A stretch of DNA of 64,000 nucleotides from Hormiphora californensis (lineage: Eukaryota; Ctenophora; Tentaculata; Cydippida; Pleurobrachiidae). How positions within the stretch are numbered: position 1 is the stretch's first letter; each line of letters opens with the position of its first letter. The stretch covers positions 8,402,712 through 8,466,711 of the forward strand of contig CM035350.1 of the NCBI GenBank assembly GCA_020137815.1, in the 5' to 3' direction. This document shows positions 1 to 11,668 of the stretch, piece by piece. Under the pieces are notes generated by a model. That model saw nothing but the letters and a program-made list of their open reading frames with translations. It was not told the origin of the DNA and did no database searches. A program made the translations under genes and the position numbers.

Positions 1-736
1 CCCGATACTAAGCCATCACGCGAGGTTTAAAATATAACGGTAAGGGGGATCAGATGTTATAAAATCACATCCCCGGACGCCCCGACAGCTATTATAATCC
101 CTCCCAAGCTGTATAGTAGTAGGAGCCCTTCCTCGCCCTCTTCTTCTCACCTTCTGAAGTTGAGTGGGGAAAATCCATTTCCTGTCCCCCTCCTCTCCCT
201 CCTCGCCAATTGTTTTGACAACAATTGCGTCTCGCTCCGTGACAAATTGTGTCCCATTTCATTTGTCAGAGACCCATTAGCGTGTCTTGTAATCTGCAAC
301 AAACAATTGGGGTGAGGGGTTAAACAATAGGAGCTGGCAATAGACAGTGTTATATATTGGGGGCAATATATAGACAGACATGTAAAACAATTGGAAGGCT
401 GGTCAATTGAAGTGGGGAAAAAGGGTGGCCAACCCTGCATCCTGATCCAGCCAATCCAACTAATCTCTCTACCAATCGAACGATTTCTCTCTACCAATCG
501 AACGATTTCTCTCCCCACCACTCTTTAGGTATTTTCTACTCCAACCATTATTTCATCCGTTCTGTGATAAAAAGGGGAAGAGAGAGAGAAAAGAGAGGAC
601 TACTGAGAGTGGAGGACGCGGAGAGGCCAATATAGTGTTTTTACCAAACCATGTGTGAAACAAGATCGTGATTTATCCCCCATTCCCCCCCCCCCCCCCG
701 TTTTATTGCTCATAATGGATAACGAACATGGGGGTC

Positions 737-829
737 ATGGGGCGGACAAGTAGTTGCATTATTCGGAAGATTTCTTTTTTACTAGTTATTGTTGCTGTTA
801 CTAACAGTGTTAGCGGTTATGGGATTCGC
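737..829 (+). CDS. Possible first exon encoding a signal peptide
   Basis: An ATG opens a frame with basic residues followed by a hydrophobic run (FLLVIVAVTNSVSG), as in a cleavable signal peptide. A possible donor (GTTC|gtaaat) follows near 838. A CT-rich tract then leads to a good-looking acceptor (tttctcccag) at about 1050. The downstream exon closes within 60 bases in the frame I obtain, so this may be a fragment or chance. I recognise no family. Confidence 0.2.
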
Positions 830-881
830 ACGTTCGTAAATCTCGACATCTCTCTGCATATGTTTTTCGCCCCTTTCTCTC

Positions 882-1054
882 TCTCTCCCTGTCCCCCTCT
901 CTCTCTCTCTATCCCTCTCTCTCTCTCTCCTTCGCTCTCTCTATCCCTCTATCTCCCCCTCTCTCTCTCTCTCCCTCCCTCTATCTATCCCTCCTCTTTC
1001 TTTGTTTCTCCCTCACTCTCTCTATCCCTCCCCCTCTCTTTGTTTCTCCCAGGA
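882..1054. repeat. CT-rich microsatellite
   Basis: Imperfect CTCTCT / CCCTCTCT tract of about 170 bp. It could also serve as the pyrimidine tract of a putative acceptor at 1050. Confidence 0.8.
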
Positions 1055-1308
1055 GCGCACACGTTCCCGCAGAATGACCAACATGAGAAATTTGAAAGTT
1101 TAAGCATGCAGAACTACATTCCTTGAGCCCTAACACCATTCACATCATTGAACATGATATGGGGGATGGAGAGGGGGGGAATTATGTTGTCAGCTCGTCC
1201 CCCCATCTTTTTATGTACTTGGTGCAGGAGGGTAAGTGGTGGTTCAATTTTTTGGTGAAAACCTCCACCTTGTTCGGCGCCCCCTACCATGACATCAACC
1301 CAATTACA

Positions 1309-1378
1309 GTCGGACCCCGATTTATTTACCGGCCACCGGACAAAACCCTTTCCCCGAGCACCCCGGTAAATCCTGACA
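1309..1378. mobile_element. Small CGGACCC-ended inverted-repeat element (remnant)
   Basis: The left end (GTCGGACCCCGATTTA) and right part (CCGGTAAATCCTGAC) resemble the ends of the well-defined 128-bp element at 29677-29804. The internal sequence differs and no target duplication is clear, so it is called only by similarity of ends. Confidence 0.35.
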
Positions 1379-3756
1379 GGCCAATGCTCTGATCGCAGTT
1401 CTCGCTGCTCGGACGGTAGAAAGAAATGAGAATGGCGTCAGGCCAATGCTCTGACAAGGTAAATCGGGATCCGACGACTGTATTTCAGTTCTTGTTTCTG
1501 ACATGTGAGATACATGAACCGACCGAAACAAGTAAACAACCAATCAGAATTCGTTATTTAGCTCATGTGACTGGTTATCAGCCAATCAGGGACCAGTATT
1601 TCCTGATTCAGTCGGTTCGATATATACCATGGGTATGTAGGGCGTTACCTTGAATAGAGGCATATTTCTATGTCAACCTAACAATATGATATCACTCCGC
1701 GGCTAATGTTCTACAAATATGTATGATATATGGCTGGGTATATCATGTCTGGCCACTCGGTGACCCACTGGCCAGTCAATATACCCTGTCACAAGCGACC
1801 ACGTGGAGGACAAGTGTCATTTTCTAACCATCCTTTACCATTTGTAAGCGGAGAGAGGGTCGAACAAGGCAAGAGAACAACGTGTTGAATCACGTGTTAT
1901 AGTTGACCAAGATGAGTGTCTTTGTACCTAAATTTGAGATTCTCTCTTCAAGAGAGTACTTTTAGGTTCCGTGGGTGCTCTTGTTATGTGTTCCTCCGGG
2001 GCGCGGTGAGAGAGGGTCGAGAAAGACAAAGGTGCCCCATTCTTTTGGTGGCTTCTTCATTGTAGCGACTAACTGAAATGCATGCCGAGTGTTATTATAT
2101 ACTAACAATATATAAATTATAAAATAAGTAAGTTGAGAACATGAATCATGCTGCCAGACCAAACCCAAAGAACCGAGACAAACCCCGCAAAAACAACCTC
2201 CAAACCAAACAACCAGCAAACCTCCAAACCTAAACAAGCCTCCAAACCTAAACAAGCAAGACAACTGGCTTGAGGTTGCTCGACAACCGCTGGCAAGTAA
2301 GCTGCCAATTAAAAACTTCAGGCTGCCTGTAATTCATGCAGTCCATTTCCTGTGAAGATCTGTCTGGCGCTGATCAGTGCCGCGCTCAGATCGGGTCAGA
2401 CAGGTGAAGAGGGAAGAACTCTCGCGCGAGGTGAATCACCCCGGAGTCATCGCGCGTTACGCCTGGTGCTGCTAGTCACGATGGGGGGACCGGGAAAACA
2501 AATAATGATTGAAATACCTGCTACTAAGAGAATGCCAGAATCCCCCAGATGACATTATCCGCCAGACAGACCTGTCATTTCTTGTCCTAATAATACATTG
2601 AATTAATCAGCTAATAAATTATGGCTCCATTTAAATATTATATCAATATCATGATAATATAAAACAATGTTTCAGCGAATAAACTGGGCTAAAATTAAAA
2701 CATGAATTAAGAAAATCTAAACATACAAAGATATCAATCAAAGTGATCAAGTTAGAGAATTGTCTCAACTATCGTGCCCGTAGTGAATTTGAGTTTTGAC
2801 CACATCACGTTCAGGTGGATTGCTAAAACTAAAACTCAAGTCCGGTGATTAGCTGATACGCTAAGTATAAATTACAGACCACACCACCGAACCAGGCCCC
2901 GGCACGAAGGGGCTGGGGAGCAGCGATAAGGTAGAATAGAGTATGAAGTAGCCGGACAAGGGTGAAGACTCTAGCAATTACTAGAACAGTTTGGAGGTCA
3001 GCCATTACTCCAGTGGTTGTAGAGAGAAGGAGGAGGGCAATGAAGGGGAGAATGTTCTCTAGATCGTTTAGGTGCGACCTAGGGAGAGAGATATAATCAA
3101 TTAGAAGTCCAGTTAGATACTATTCATAAAGTGTGGAAGTGAAACATGGTTCTACTTTGTAGAGTAAACTTGTCTGAACCTGCACAGTACACACAGCGTA
3201 TTATAACAAGGGGAACCACAATACACACTAAGTGTTATACCTTCTAAGACGCTCAATCCACACATCGGTGAATTTAACGACCCCACCAAAAAACCGGGCA
3301 TCCTCTTCTGCAACAAACACACCTCGTTTCACACGATTTAAACCGATGATCAGAGGGAATGATGCTAGCTTCAGGAGCAGTACAGCTGAGTACCATACAG
3401 CAGCTTTCACGGTGCCGTCCATGTTGTCTATACCTAACAACAGATCATCAGTTTTAGAGAAAGTGAGGAACTACAGGATAGTTAGTTATTAGTTGGTTAT
3501 TTTTTACATTTTTTAGTTAGTTATTAGCAAATCAATATATCAGCTCTGCTATCCATTTTCCCCTGTCCGGGTAAGAATTAGCTGGGGCGATCGTAATAAC
3601 AGAAAATCTAGATTCTAGGGATGTGCCTTTCTCTCTTTCCCTCTCCAGTCTCCAAGCCTTCTTTTCTCTTTACCCAAGAAATACATATCTGGCCCGTCGA
3701 GAGCCCAACATGTAATTGCTGTCTTTCCTCCCTTTTTGATTTTTAATATTATATGA

Positions 3757-4025
3757 TTAGATGACTGGTTAAAATGGTCTATTACTTTTTAGTGCACGAG
3801 GCCGAAGGCCGAGTGTTCTAAATACAACAATAATGAACCGAGACCGACAGGTCGAGGTAGATCCTTTTACTTAGCTGCCGAGCCTGCGAGGCACGCTAAG
3901 TGTAACTACCGAGCGAGCCTGCGAGCTCTGTAGTTGTACTTTTGGGCCGAGCCTGCGAGGCCTAAAAGTGAAAGAATCTTTAACATTATTGTTGTGTAAT
4001 AGAGCATGTAAAAGCAGTCATCTAA
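3757..4025. mobile_element. MITE with ~30-bp TIRs and clustered internal hairpins
   Basis: The left end (TTAGATGACTGG..., from 3757) and right end (...AGTCATCTAA, to 4025) are imperfect inverted repeats of about 30 bp. A second nested inverted pair (acaacaataatg / cattattgttgt) lies inside. The interior carries several short hairpins built around GAGCCTGCGAGG, for example 3870-3900, 3903-3936 and 3943-3968. There is no coding capacity. Target-site duplication is not clear. Confidence 0.7.
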
Positions 4026-4046
4026 TTTTATTAGATGATTTTGGAA

Positions 4047-4106
4047 ACAAACTGAGTGAAAGAGATAAAGATTGAGTGAGAGAGAGAGAGAGAAAGAGAA
4101 AGAGAA

Positions 4107-4201
<95 letters not shown>

Positions 4202-4381
4202 TGTGCAGTAGTCACTACTGCATAGTGCACACGCCCTAACCCTTATCTTTTCTCCCCCTCTGCAACTATAGGTCACGTGATCGTCACGTGATGGCACCAC
4301 GCCAATGAGCGTTCTGCATCTGCTTTCCCTCTCTGCCTTCGATTCTCTCTTTTCCTATCTCTCTCTCTCTCACACACACAC

Positions 4382-4459
<78 letters not shown>

Positions 4460-4506
4460 TCTCTCTCTCTCTCTCACTTAATCTTTATCTCGTTCACTCA
4501 GTTTGT
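4047..4506. repeat. Long inverted repeat with GA and CT microsatellite arms
   Basis: A 5' arm starting acaaactgagtg and continuing into (GA)n is mirrored by a 3' arm of (CT)n ending cactcagtttgt. Together they form a ~460-bp foldback. The centre holds a smaller imperfect palindrome (gcgtgtgca...tgcacacgc, 4199-4234). Confidence 0.75.
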
Positions 4507-4614
4507 AATGTTTGTAATGCTCACACTGTGTGCGTGTGACTAGAAAGTGTCTAATTTTTCACATACCACTGCAACGGTATTTTACTTTATAATTACTAGT
4601 GTTTTTGCAGTGGT

Positions 4615-4669
4615 CTAAGTTTTCACAGTACACTGTAACCGGTGGTCACGGTGTACTGTGAAAACTTAG
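4615..4669. repeat. Perfect 19-bp palindrome arms
   Basis: Arms at 4615-4633 and 4651-4669 are exact reverse complements (CTAAGTTTTCACAGTACAC), separated by 17 bases. This may be an end of, or a footprint within, a larger AT-rich element around 4550-4690. Confidence 0.8.
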
Positions 4670-5261
4670 ATAACCGGTTAAAATTGTCTAATATGTAATA
4701 TTATCCTACTAAATCTATCTCTACATGTATAAATCTTCCCTCTAGCTACCTCTATACCTCGGTATTTCCAATAGTATCTGCCACTCATATTGGTGACGCA
4801 GTTACCCTTACAACTCCGGAACAACTCCTGCACATAGTACAGCAAAACGAGGCCCGCGACGCGACTGTGCCACCAACCAATCTTCCCCAAATCTCGTATC
4901 GTCCCACACACTGCTATGAGCTTCCCTGAATAACATGTTTATATCCCGTATTGTCTTTTAGTGCATTTTAGTGAGGGGAAGAGCTCTTATTGGTGTCTGA
5001 GACAAGCAAAAGTGAAACGAAATGAAACGTAACGAACGAGTCAAAGTTTCCTCGTCTGAACAGTTGCAAATGTCAATGGGAAGTTGATTCCAGATCCTCG
5101 GGCCTGAAACTTGAAATGCACGCTGTGTGGTTTTGTACTTGGTTGAAAAATCCCTTTCGGCTTTCCAAAAGGGTCAGATCACCGACCAAAATGGATGTAT
5201 TGTTAGCGATCAGAAATGGAAGATTTTAACATTGCCCAGTATCGGTTTGTTGTTTCACGAG

Positions 5262-5512
5262 CGTGATTATAATCTGGGTGCCTTGCAGCCAATACCAAAA
5301 AGAGTACTGCACTTGGACAGACTTTTTTCAAACGGCTATGGCCATGCAACCACCTGGCCGATTTGAGTAACCTAAACGGTATCTGATAGAAAATCGATAG
5401 CGCTAACCGATAACCCCAAACCAGACCCAAACCAGACCCTAACAACAGCCCTAACCCGTCTAGACTGACTAGACCGCCAAAAACGCGAAGGCACCCACAT
5501 TTTTAAAACTTT
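5262..5512. mobile_element. Degenerate MULE-like MITE copy
   Basis: The left end (gattataatctgggtgcc) and right end (ggcacccacattttta) match the ends of the 215-bp element at 59185-59399. Internal stretches are also shared (a CCTGGCCGATTTGAGTAA-type block, then a CTGATAGAAAATCGATAG block). The copy is old and has no clear target duplication. Confidence 0.5.
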
Positions 5513-5647
5513 TTCCTTTTTTTCTCAAGCAAAATTTTTTTTTGGGAAAGCCGGGTTGACCGGTTCAACTTTATATAAGAAATAAATCAGGTTACACAAT
5601 CACTATATACACATTAAATTGGTCATTAGGACTATAAAAGTAATAAG

Positions 5648-6940
5648 TTAGATTATAAGGTTAAAATCATTGTCATAAGAATTAAATCGGGTAAAACAGT
5701 TTCCTCTGTACCCCCTTATTGATATCAGTATAGTCTTCAGCAGACAAAATGAAAGGCGAAGCCGGATATAGCGGATGGAGTCGCTGTAGGTGTGGCCTGT
5801 TTTGTTGGATAGAAGGGTTGCGGCCCGTTTGTAAAAAACTTCCGCTTTAGGACCCATCAGGCCTGTAGTAGAGAACACAAGCGGCATGAAAGTCGCCTTT
5901 TCTACCTGTATTACACGGTCGTTATAGTTCCGGATCTTCTCCTGTTCGTGTCTACGAAAAGTGTCATCCACGGACTGGCGGTTGTTAGTGGGTGCCAAAG
6001 AGTTGAAAACCCTTATATCCGTGTAAACCTTGTCGAGCGGGCTCCACACACCTCTGGCCGAGACGTCAAGTCGGGCACTGTTCTCAGTGATTGTTGAACG
6101 ATAGTTGAACGTCTCGCCGGAGATGGGAAGGAGCTGAGGCTCGACTTCAACATCCTTACACCCAGCCTCGAGTAGAATATTAGCAGTCAGGTCCCTGATG
6201 TTATTGTGGCGCATATACACGTACCCGCCAAGAGCGCATGATAAGCAATGTTCAAGGGTATTGACCTTTCCACAGGCACAGGACAGGGGAATGTTTTGGA
6301 ATGGCAGATTGTATCTGAGAAGAAGGGCGTCATGAAACTGCTGTTTGTTTAGTACAAAACCGTGTTCCTTTAGAGGGAGGGCGGTTAGCCAACTAGAAGC
6401 GCCACGTGAGGAAATTTCATCAAAGAGCCGTCTCTCGTTTTCAGGTATATTACCGCAGGCACTTTCCTTTTCGGTAGATTGGATCTTACGCTTTTTCTTG
6501 ACAACGTCGGACTTGGCCTCCTTGGAGTCGGAGATAAATCTGCCGGCTCGTTCGTCATCAATAGACAATCGCTGTTCAAGTATCAGTTCCTTCAGAGGAG
6601 CGGTGGCCTGGGTAGAGTTGGAGAACTCAGCCTCAGCTTGAGATGGGGTAATGTGAATGCCGAGGCCTCCGTCCCTCGAGGGAAGAGCAAACACGGACCG
6701 TAGATGTTGTGGTAAATTAGGACCAAGTAATGCTGGGATAAAAGAGTTCGATATAGCCTCCTCAAGGGGGTCAAAAAGATTACCGATGTCCGATGTGGTA
6801 CGCATAAGAAACAACCATTTTTTCGATAAACCCATTGAGTAACCACTATATGCACATTGGGGTTCAGAGAGGGCGATGGCAGACAACAACTCCACCTGTA
6901 TACACCATTCGTCAACCTTCCCAGACACATTCATAAACAT
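5648..6940 (-). pseudogene. 3' half of an RLE-type LINE pol (RT C-terminus, zinc knuckle, endonuclease)
   Basis: A 430-codon frame encodes the region after the reverse-transcriptase core (GLSKKWLFLMRT ... SRDGGLGIH). It continues into a zinc-binding motif (CACGKVNTLEHCLSC) and a PD-(D/E)XK-like segment (ARLDVSARGVWS ... YTDIRVFN). This order, RT, then CCHC, then restriction-like endonuclease, is known from R2/NeSL/CRE-type non-LTR retrotransposons. The N-terminal RT part is missing here because a CR1-like LINE is inserted directly upstream. The preceding residues reappear at 12706-12786 (VVITVDGVRYLGSPIGTADF). Subfamily assignment is inference. Confidence 0.75.
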
Positions 6941-7076
6941 TCATAAACATTCATAAATAAATTAAGCATTGTACACAAAGTTTCAGCTCAAAAAGAGCTA
7001 ACACTCAGACACCTAAAGGAATCGGGTTTTAATGGGCAGCCAAACAACATAGAAAAGCAAAACACCCCTGAATGAT

Positions 7077-10000
7077 TTACTCTCTGAAAACACTCGGATC
7101 GTTTCTCCAATCCAACAGGGAGTTACTGTGCTGAACACTATACCCACGAACCGGTGGCTGGTCAGGGATGGTGAACAGATATTTACCGAGCGACTGCTTT
7201 AGCTCGAGTAGGGAAGCTGAAGATCTCACTACCCGAGGCACTGCATTCCATAACTGAGCTCCTTTTACGCCGAATGATGAGTCATAGGGGCCAGAGATGG
7301 ATTTTTGGGCCAAGTAGTTATACCGAGGGATTACCGCTCTGGTGCCAAGGCGTGGGTGCTCTGTAAACAAGAGACTCGTACTGTTTGGTACTACCTTATG
7401 CAAGACCTTCCAGACGTGGATAATTATATATCGTTCTCGGCGCCGTTGAAGGGACAGGATTTTGAGGTGATGGAGTCTGTCCCAGTAATTCATGCCCGAA
7501 CAACTCGCGATCCTGCGGGTGAATTGTCTCTGTGCCTCCTCAACCAGTGCAATATCTGACTTTTTGACAGGGTTCCATAGGGGACAACAGTATTCAACCT
7601 GGGGTCTGACGATGGATTTGAGTAGGGTTAGCATGGTGTCATCCGATCTATCCCGAAACACACTAAGTGCCCAGCCACTCATCCGACGAGCCTTAGTCGT
7701 GATGCTGCCGATATGCTCCGACCATGCACAGTTTGTTGAAACAAGGACTCCTAGGTCTTTGACAGATTCGCTAGGGGATATCGTTTCGCCTCCAGGCCCG
7801 CTGTAGGAGTAGTTTTCATTGGAGAATGGCAGCTCTCTTAACAGTTGGGTGGAGCGAAGAGTATAGTTCATAACTTCAAATTTGTCCTGGTGTAGGGACA
7901 TGTTGTTCAGGAAGCGACCGAATATTCGGTTCGGTTCGGTTCGGTTCGGAAATTCGGTGTTTTTTGGGCGGTTCGGTTCGGTTCGGTTCGGTAGGAAATT
8001 TTGGCCGAACCACCGAATTTTTTGGTCAAAAAATGCCCAGAAATCGGGCTTTTTCATGCAAAATTTTTCAATTATTTCACGAAAATTGTATGGATTTCAA
8101 TGTCAATTTCGCCGTATTAACCCTATTTCGAATCGGTAGTGCTATGTGGAAATGATTTCGCTAGTTAGCGGGTTCGATATGGATTGATTTGATACCTGAA
8201 TTCCCGTCGAATCGTGTCCTCATGAGAGGGTCAACAAATTCAGAAACTTTTTTTTTCAAAAAATTCATGGAGAGCACCGATCAAGGTGTTAAGAATCATT
8301 CTCTGAAATTTTGTAAAAAAGTTTGGAAAATATTTCAAAGTCAATTTTATGGGAAATTTTCTATGTCAATTTTTGCGTACGAATCGTGTTTCGAATCGGT
8401 ATTGCTAAGCGGGAGTGATGTTGCTAATTAGTGGGTCCGAGATGGATTATGCTGATACGTGATCCCCCATCAAATCTAATTAGGAAGTTTAGGGGAAACG
8501 ATTCATGTTTCAATAAATCCTGCTAATTAGCGAGAGCACTGCCGCATAGCATCACCGATTCGCAACACGATTCGTACGGCAAAATTGACATAGAATTTTT
8601 TTCCCAAATTGACTTTGAAATATTTTACAAAGTTTTTCACAAAATTAAATGTTTCTCTAAAATTTCATGGAGAGCATCGATCAAGGTATTGAGAATCATT
8701 ACCTGAAATTTTGTGAAATTTTTTTTGTGAAAAATATTTTAAGTAAATTATGGTATACGAATCGTGTTTCTAATCGACAATGCTAAACGGGAGTGATGTT
8801 GGTAATTAGTGGGTCCGAGATGGATTGTGCTGATACGTGATCCCCCATCAAATCTAATTAGGAAATTTAGAGAGACACGATTCATGGTTCGTTTAATCCT
8901 GCTAATTAGCAATACCATTCCCGTATAGCATTGCCGATTCGAAACACGATTCGTACGCAAAAATTGACATAGAAAATTTACGATAAAATTGACTTTGAAA
9001 ATTTTTTCACAAAATTGACTTTGAAATTTTTTCAAACATTTTTTAACAAAATTTCAGAGAATGATTATCAATACCTTGATCGGTGCTCTCCATGACTTTT
9101 TAGAGAAACATTTATACAGAAAAAGTTTTGTATGGTTCGGTTCGGTTACCGAAATTCGGTTCGGTTCGGTTCGGTTCGGTTCGGTAAAAAAGTTTTTCAA
9201 ATTCGGTTCGGTTCGGTTCGGTGGAAAAAAACCCGGTTCGGTCGTTTCCTGATGTTGTTATCTGTCGCCCAACGTGCAAACACAGCTAGACTTTTCTGGA
9301 GATCCTCTCTATCATCCAATGACTTGATTGCCTTCCACAGCTTGGAATCGTCTGCGAAGGTGAGGACTGTGCCAGAAAGAAGTGTCTCTATGTCTATCAT
9401 ATAGACTAAAAACAACAAGGGACCAATAACTGTACCCTGTGGGACACCACTGATGACCAATTCCTCCCGAGACTGAGCACCATCTACCATCACTGTTTGC
9501 ACTCTTTCTGAAAGGAAGTTGTTGATCCAACGGTGTAGCTGTCCCCGAATACCGTATTTTTCCAATTTTGCCATCAAGACCTTGACATCGACTTTGTCAA
9601 AAGCCTTCTCCATGTCTAAATACACAACATCCACTTCGTGTCCGTTATTCAGTTCTCTCATGACATTATCGTAGTGGTTTAAGAGTTGAGTCAAGCAGCT
9701 TCTGTTCCTCCGGAAACCATGCTGGCCATCGTTGAAGAGCCCATTTCCCTCCAGATGATCGACAACTTTGTTTCTTACAACTCTCTCAAATGTTTTAATC
9801 ATGTGGGAGGTGAGTGCGACAGGCCGATAATTTTTTGCCTCCATTTTGGATCCTTTTTTAAACACGGGTGTTATATATTGGCGTTTAAGGCATGTTGGTA
9901 CGACACCCTCATGGAAAGAACAATCCCAAAGTAACCATAAGGGGTATGCCAACTGTTTCCGGCACTTGGACAGTATAACCGCTGGTATGTCCCCTGGTGG

Positions 10001-10330
10001 TGCTCCAGCGTAAGGATCTAACTCAGCCAATGCATCCTCAATACAGCCGGGAGTAAAATCAAGATTGTCCAGTGTGATGGTCGTAGAAGGAATATCCTTA
10101 GTAGCCTCCTCGGCCGAACACTTAGCAGGATCGCTGAATACCCCCACATACTGTGACTGAAGAATGTTTGATTTCTCCAGGGGATCATCGGTAACTGTGC
10201 CATCAGGTCTTAGGAGTGGGGCCACACTAGACTTGATTTTCCGATGCTTGTTCACAAATGACCAGAAAAAACCGTGGATTACATTTGATAGTGTCAATAG
10301 CCTTTCTCTCTCTTCCTTCCAGAAGCCCAA
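7077..10330 (-). pseudogene. LINE reverse transcriptase, interrupted by a DNA transposon
   Basis: The upstream part (10330 to about 9260) carries RT motifs: GSKMEAKNYRPVALTS, YLDMEKAFDKVD, GVPQGTVIGPLLF and the catalytic FADD in LTFADDSKLW. The frame stops at RWATDNN and resumes at 7899 with NMSLHQDKFEVM. It then runs to a stop at 7077 through a CR1-type C-terminus (KDLGVLVS ... VEYCCPLWNP ... RRRERYIIIHVWKVLH). The two halves join seamlessly once the inserted element and one copy of its 8-bp target duplication are removed. Confidence 0.85.
7908..9251. mobile_element. Non-autonomous hAT-like element (1344 bp) in the LINE RT
   Basis: The element is flanked by perfect 8-bp duplications ATGTTGTT (7900-7907 and 9252-9259). 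Its termini are inverted: CAGGAAGCGACCGAA at the left and TTCGGTCGTTTCCTG at the right. An 8-bp duplication plus CAG-starting TIRs is typical of hAT elements. Both subterminal regions are arrays of TTCGG (7919-7995 and 9130-9245), reminiscent of transposase-binding repeats in this superfamily. The interior has two diverged direct copies of a ~365-bp block (about 8380-8520 and 8755-8900) plus inverted fragments, and no transposase. Superfamily assignment is inference from the duplication length and ends. Confidence 0.85.
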
Positions 10331-10714
10331 GGAGGTGAACCTTTATCCTATCACCAGTCTTCTCAATTTTACGGTTAAGCTTATCAATCAGGGACTGGTA
10401 GGAACATCTCTCCCTAGCAAGTTTTAACCGGGAGTTCAACTTTTTCTGCCTCCTTTTCAATCGTTTCAGATAGGGATCCCTCTTCTTTAAATTGCTAAAA
10501 ACCTTCCGTTTAGAATGCTTTTCGAACACGCCTAGAACAATCTCTGTAATACATTGGACATAGGCGTGGCCGCCATCTTCCATGTCATATGGAGCTAAGT
10601 GTTCGTCCCAGTTGATAGCGTCTAGCTCCTCACGTGCCCCGGTGAAGTCAGCATTGTGGTAATCAAGTGCCTTGAACCCTCTAGCAGCTCGTTTGCAGTC
10701 TGACTTAGCCTGTT

Positions 10715-11668
10715 TCAGCCCAACTCCAGAATGCAAGAAACGAGAGCGTGGTCAGACATTTGGGTCGCCGTTACATCCATGTCGAGGACATAGTCCACTC
10801 TATTCGTAAGAACAATGTCCAAGATACTCTTACCTCTCGTGGGCTCCGTCACTAGTTGGGTAAGAAAATTTTTCTCAGCAAATTCAACCAGGGAGTTACT
10901 CTGGTCGGTTGGAAGATTTGACCAGTTTACATGGGGCATATTGAAGTCACCTAGCACAAAAACCTCAGGCGGACAATCACCGGAGGAATGGCGTTGAATA
11001 AACTCCTCCAGGATTCCGATGACTTGGAGTGGGTTTGATGTGGGGGCCCTGTAAACTGTTGCAATAACGAAGTTTGAGTTAGGAATGTAGACTGCAACGA
11101 CACTATTACAGTTATCTGAGAAAGCAACCTGATCAGAGGGGGACAAGGATGAATGAAGATATAGGGCACAGCCACCCCCCACCCTGCCGTCCCGATCACT
11201 GCGTATAATAGAATAACCGGGGATACCCACCTGGGCATCTGAAAATTCAGCCCGCCACCAAGTTTCAGTAATGGCTACGGCCATGGCAGGAATATCAGAG
11301 TTGCAAATAGTGTCTTTAAGATTCTCCAGCTTGTACCTTGTTTCGCTACTAGCACTCGGGTTTAGACTGCGAGCATTTAGCAGCATAAGTTTGGAAAGGT
11401 TGCTGGGAACTGAGGGTTTCTCGGAAGCTAATACGACCGTCTCCCCCTCTGCTGATGAGGGCTGAAGGTGTAACCTGTTCCTGCCGGCAGTTGAGCCGGT
11501 TGGGTGTGTTGGGAGTACAACTGGTCTGGAAGTAGAACTGGTTCTGGCTCTGGACGATTCCTCATCTCTGTTCTCACTATCCCGGCTATTGAGTCCCTCA
11601 GCCGGTCGAGGACTGCCTCTAAAAAAGCAGCATCTGGTCCAGGTCTCTGATTCTGAGACTGGGACCAT
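10715..11668 (-). pseudogene. LINE ORF2 N-terminus: APE-type endonuclease
   Basis: Typical exonuclease-endonuclease-phosphatase signatures are present: LMLLNARSLN, ITETWW, YSIIRSDRDGRVGGGCALY, FVLGDFNMPHVNW and the terminal SDHALV. This is the DNA-nicking domain of CR1/jockey-type LINEs. The frame ends just after SDHALVSCILELG, while the following residues (HSGVGLKQAKSD...) continue in another frame, which indicates a frameshift near 10730. Confidence 0.85.

Larger units (their letters stand above)
1..3756. other. Non-coding 5' region
   Basis: I see no convincing gene here. The stretch holds a CT-rich tract (882-1054), a possible signal-peptide exon (737-829), a short inverted-repeat remnant (1309-1378), an AAACCT-rich patch near 2160-2260 and AT-rich unique sequence. 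The open frames are short, mutually overlapping and without family signatures. Confidence 0.6.

Noticed and set aside
5127-5445. Overlapping 80-codon frames on both strands
   Set aside because: They fall in a degenerate MULE-like MITE and have no family features.
9197-9259. RFGSVRFGSV-type reading at the end of the RT frame and around 7920-8057
   Set aside because: Translation of the TTCGG subterminal array of the inserted hAT-like element, not part of the RT.
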